DNA of 64,000 bases from the NCBI RefSeq assembly GCF_002155685.1, contig NZ_MUYK01000012.1, positions 22,159 to 86,158 of the forward strand. The letters are read 5' to 3'. Positions within the stretch are counted from its first letter, which is position 1; the number at the start of each line of letters is the position of its first letter. Under the pieces are notes generated by a model that searched no databases, was not told the origin of the DNA, and was given only the letters and a program-made list of their open reading frames with translations. Origin of the DNA: Erythrobacter colymbi. GTDB lineage: Bacteria > Pseudomonadota > Alphaproteobacteria > Sphingomonadales > Sphingomonadaceae. This document shows, one piece after another, positions 62,355-64,000 of this stretch. Position numbers and translations under genes: made by a program.

Positions 62355-64000
62355 CCCATCTTATTCACCGGCGATGTCGTGAAGGGTTGGCGGGAGTGGT
62401 GTAAGCATTTGCATTGTTGTAGGAATGTGGTTGTTCAAGCCAGACCTGCAACGGGGCAAAAAATGCCACAGACCACACCCGCCGGATGCGATGATAGCGC
62501 GGCTGCATTTTCGTTTCCAGCGGTTGGCGGCAAGAAGGTCACAGCTGCGTTTGACGGCGGCAGGCTGACCTCGGATGGCGGTGTGCTGCTGCTGGCTCAG
62601 GCCGAGCGCATGATGGGCATCTGCCAGCAGCTTGCGGCATGTATTGCTGATCCCCGCGATCCGTCGCGGGTGGTCCATCGGCTTGAGGATATTTTCCTTG
62701 CCCGTGTGCTGGCGATCGCGTGCGGCTATGAGGATGCCGATGATCTCGACGCCCTGCGCGATGATCCTGGTTTCCGCCTGGCGCTGGGCAAGCTGCCGGG
62801 GGCAGGTGCGGGACTTGCCAGCCAACCGACCATGAGCCGATGGGAGAACGCGCCGACCACGCGCGAGCTGGCCAAGATGCTGGCGGCCATGGTCGACATC
62901 TACTGTGCCAGCTATCCCGCTGCTCCGGCAGCCGTGACGCTGGACATCGATGATACCTGCGATGTCGTGCACGGCTATCAGCAACTCTCGTTCTGGAACG
63001 GACATCATGGCGAGCGCTGCTTCCTGCCGATCCATGTTTATGACACTGCGACCGGCCGTCCGGTGGCGATGCTGCTGCGCACGGGCAAGACGCCTTCGGG
63101 CAAGGAGGCTGCGGGCCACATCCGGCGTCTGGTGCGTCATCTTCGCCGCCACTGGCCCGATACCCACATCACCATCCGCGGCGACGGGCATTATGGGCGG
63201 CCCGAGGTCATGGCCTTCTGCGAGGCTGCCGGCATCGATTACGTGCTCGGCCTGCCGACCAATGCCGCGCTGCGCGCCGATCCCGTCATCGTCACGGCTG
63301 CCGATGCCTGTGCGGTCCGCCGCGCCGAGGAAGGCCGCGTGGTCCTGCGCAGCTATGCCGAGACCCGCTACGGCGCGAAGAGCTGGAACTGCCAGCGCCG
63401 CGTCGTCGCCCGGATCGAGGCCAGCACGCTGGGCATGGACATCCGCTACGTCGTCACATCGCTGACCGAGGGCTCGGCCGAGCACATCTACGACACGCTC
63501 TACTGCGCGCGCGGACAGGCAGAGAACCTGATCAAGCTGCACAAGACACAGCTGGCCAGCGATCGCACCTCGTGCCGGTCGGCCAATGCCAATCAGATGC
63601 GCCTGATCCTGCACACCGCCGCCTACTGGCTCCTGTGGCGCGTCCAGCAGGCGATGCCGAAGACCGCCGCTCTGGCGAGGGCTGAGTTTACCACCCTGCG
63701 CCTGCGGCTGCTCAAGGTTGCCGCCCGCGTCATGGAAAGCGCTACCCGCATCCGCGTCGCGTTCGCCTCGGCCTGTCCCGACGCCGATCTGCTGCGCGCC
63801 ATCGTTCTCGCGCTCAAGCCTGCGCCCACATAGCCGGTGCGGCAGTGCCGCCGAAACCCCCGAGCCAGTCCTTCAACCCGAAAAGCCCATCGATCACAGC
63901 GCGGTGAAAAACTCCGCCAAAGGCGCTCGCCCGCGTCACGCCGCCAGCGGCACCGCCGGCGCCGGGTAGCCTGCAAACGCACCCTCATGAATAAGAGAGG
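62355..64000 (+). mobile_element. IS1380-family insertion sequence
   Basis: The left end CCCATCTTATTCA (62355-62367) and the right end, read inward on the minus strand, CCTCTCTTATTCA (64000-63988), match at 11 of 13 positions, so the element spans 1646 bp and seems to end at the window edge. It holds one IS1380-type transposase gene. The length is that of the family. The target duplication cannot be checked since the right flank is outside. Confidence 0.8.
62463..63833 (+). CDS. IS1380-family transposase
   Basis: The 456-residue product has a DDE transposase layout: an N-terminal FDGGRLTSDGGVLLLAQAE, typical of IS1380, then TLDIDDTCDVVHG (first Asp, about residue 160), ITIRGDGHYGRPEVM (second Asp, about 240) and YCARGQAENLIKLHK (Glu, about 350). 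ATG at 62463 gives the family start; the frame is open upstream from 62379. It appears intact, so the IS may be active. Confidence 0.93.
   Translation: MPQTTPAGCDDSAAAFSFPAVGGKKVTAAFDGGRLTSDGGVLLLAQAERMMGICQQLAACIADPRDPSRVVHRLEDIFLARVLAIACGYEDADDLDALRDDPGFRLALGKLPGAGAGLASQPTMSRWENAPTTRELAKMLAAMVDIYCASYPAAPAAVTLDIDDTCDVVHGYQQLSFWNGHHGERCFLPIHVYDTATGRPVAMLLRTGKTPSGKEAAGHIRRLVRHLRRHWPDTHITIRGDGHYGRPEVMAFCEAAGIDYVLGLPTNAALRADPVIVTAADACAVRRAEEGRVVLRSYAETRYGAKSWNCQRRVVARIEASTLGMDIRYVVTSLTEGSAEHIYDTLYCARGQAENLIKLHKTQLASDRTSCRSANANQMRLILHTAAYWLLWRVQQAMPKTAALARAEFTTLRLRLLKVAARVMESATRIRVAFASACPDADLLRAIVLALKPAPT

Overview
The window is high-GC alphaproteobacterial DNA, most likely from a sphingomonad (Sphingomonadales: Novosphingobium/Sphingobium/Erythrobacter type). 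That placement rests on the gene families (DUF736, DUF2493, strawberry-notch, ArdC, trb, TraG, RepA, DUF2840, DUF2285) and their order, which I recognise from integrative conjugative elements (ICEs) of that order; it is inferred from gene content, not from a marker gene.

Layout. Positions 1-785 are chromosome: the 3' part of an Ala/Gly-rich PRC-barrel-like gene and a terminator. At 786-830 lies the 3' half of a tRNA-Gly(GCC) gene on the minus strand, cut in the anticodon loop, followed by a tyrosine integrase. This is the left end of the ICE; the right end is not in the window. From 1 to 15.9 kb the ICE carries variable cargo: an Abi_2/AbiF protein with a probable abiF-type small RNA on the opposite strand, a DUF2513 gene, a DNA-binding protein, a large serine recombinase followed by two ParB-like genes, a DUF736 gene, an Xre/RES toxin-antitoxin pair, and a four-gene row of OLD-type ATPase/nuclease, UvrD helicase, UPF0489 (arginase-like) and DUF2971 that looks like an extended Gabija-like defence operon.

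From 16.2 to 27.5 kb is an ICE backbone block on the minus strand: DUF2493, Toprim protein, a 1445-residue methylase/strawberry-notch helicase, DUF7007, a small unknown, ParB and ArdC anti-restriction. From 27.6 to 41.9 kb is a defence island: a CBASS operon (DUF2188, patatin CapV, CD-NTase, E2 with SEC-C motif) diverges from a WYL-domain regulator, which is followed by a helicase-methylase-ATPase operon with an inserted PUA/ASCH-like gene. Two near-identical palindromes lie in the divergent promoter region, so one regulator may control both systems.

From 43.0 to 61.8 kb is the conjugation module, all on the minus strand and mostly joined by 4-base ATGA overlaps: an AlpA-like protein, RepA, iteron-like repeats, DUF2840, TraF-type peptidase, DUF736, lytic transglycosylase, a small membrane protein, relaxase TraI, coupling protein TraG, a CopG protein, then TrbB-C-D-E-J-K-L-F-G-I and DUF2274. 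An unrelated nuclease-like gene is inserted between copG and trbB. The usual parA after repA is absent. An IS1380-family element (62355 to the window end) has cut off the 5' part of a DUF2285 gene.

Together the element combines chromosomal integration, conjugation, plasmid-like replication/partition genes, anti-restriction and at least four predicted anti-phage or toxin systems.
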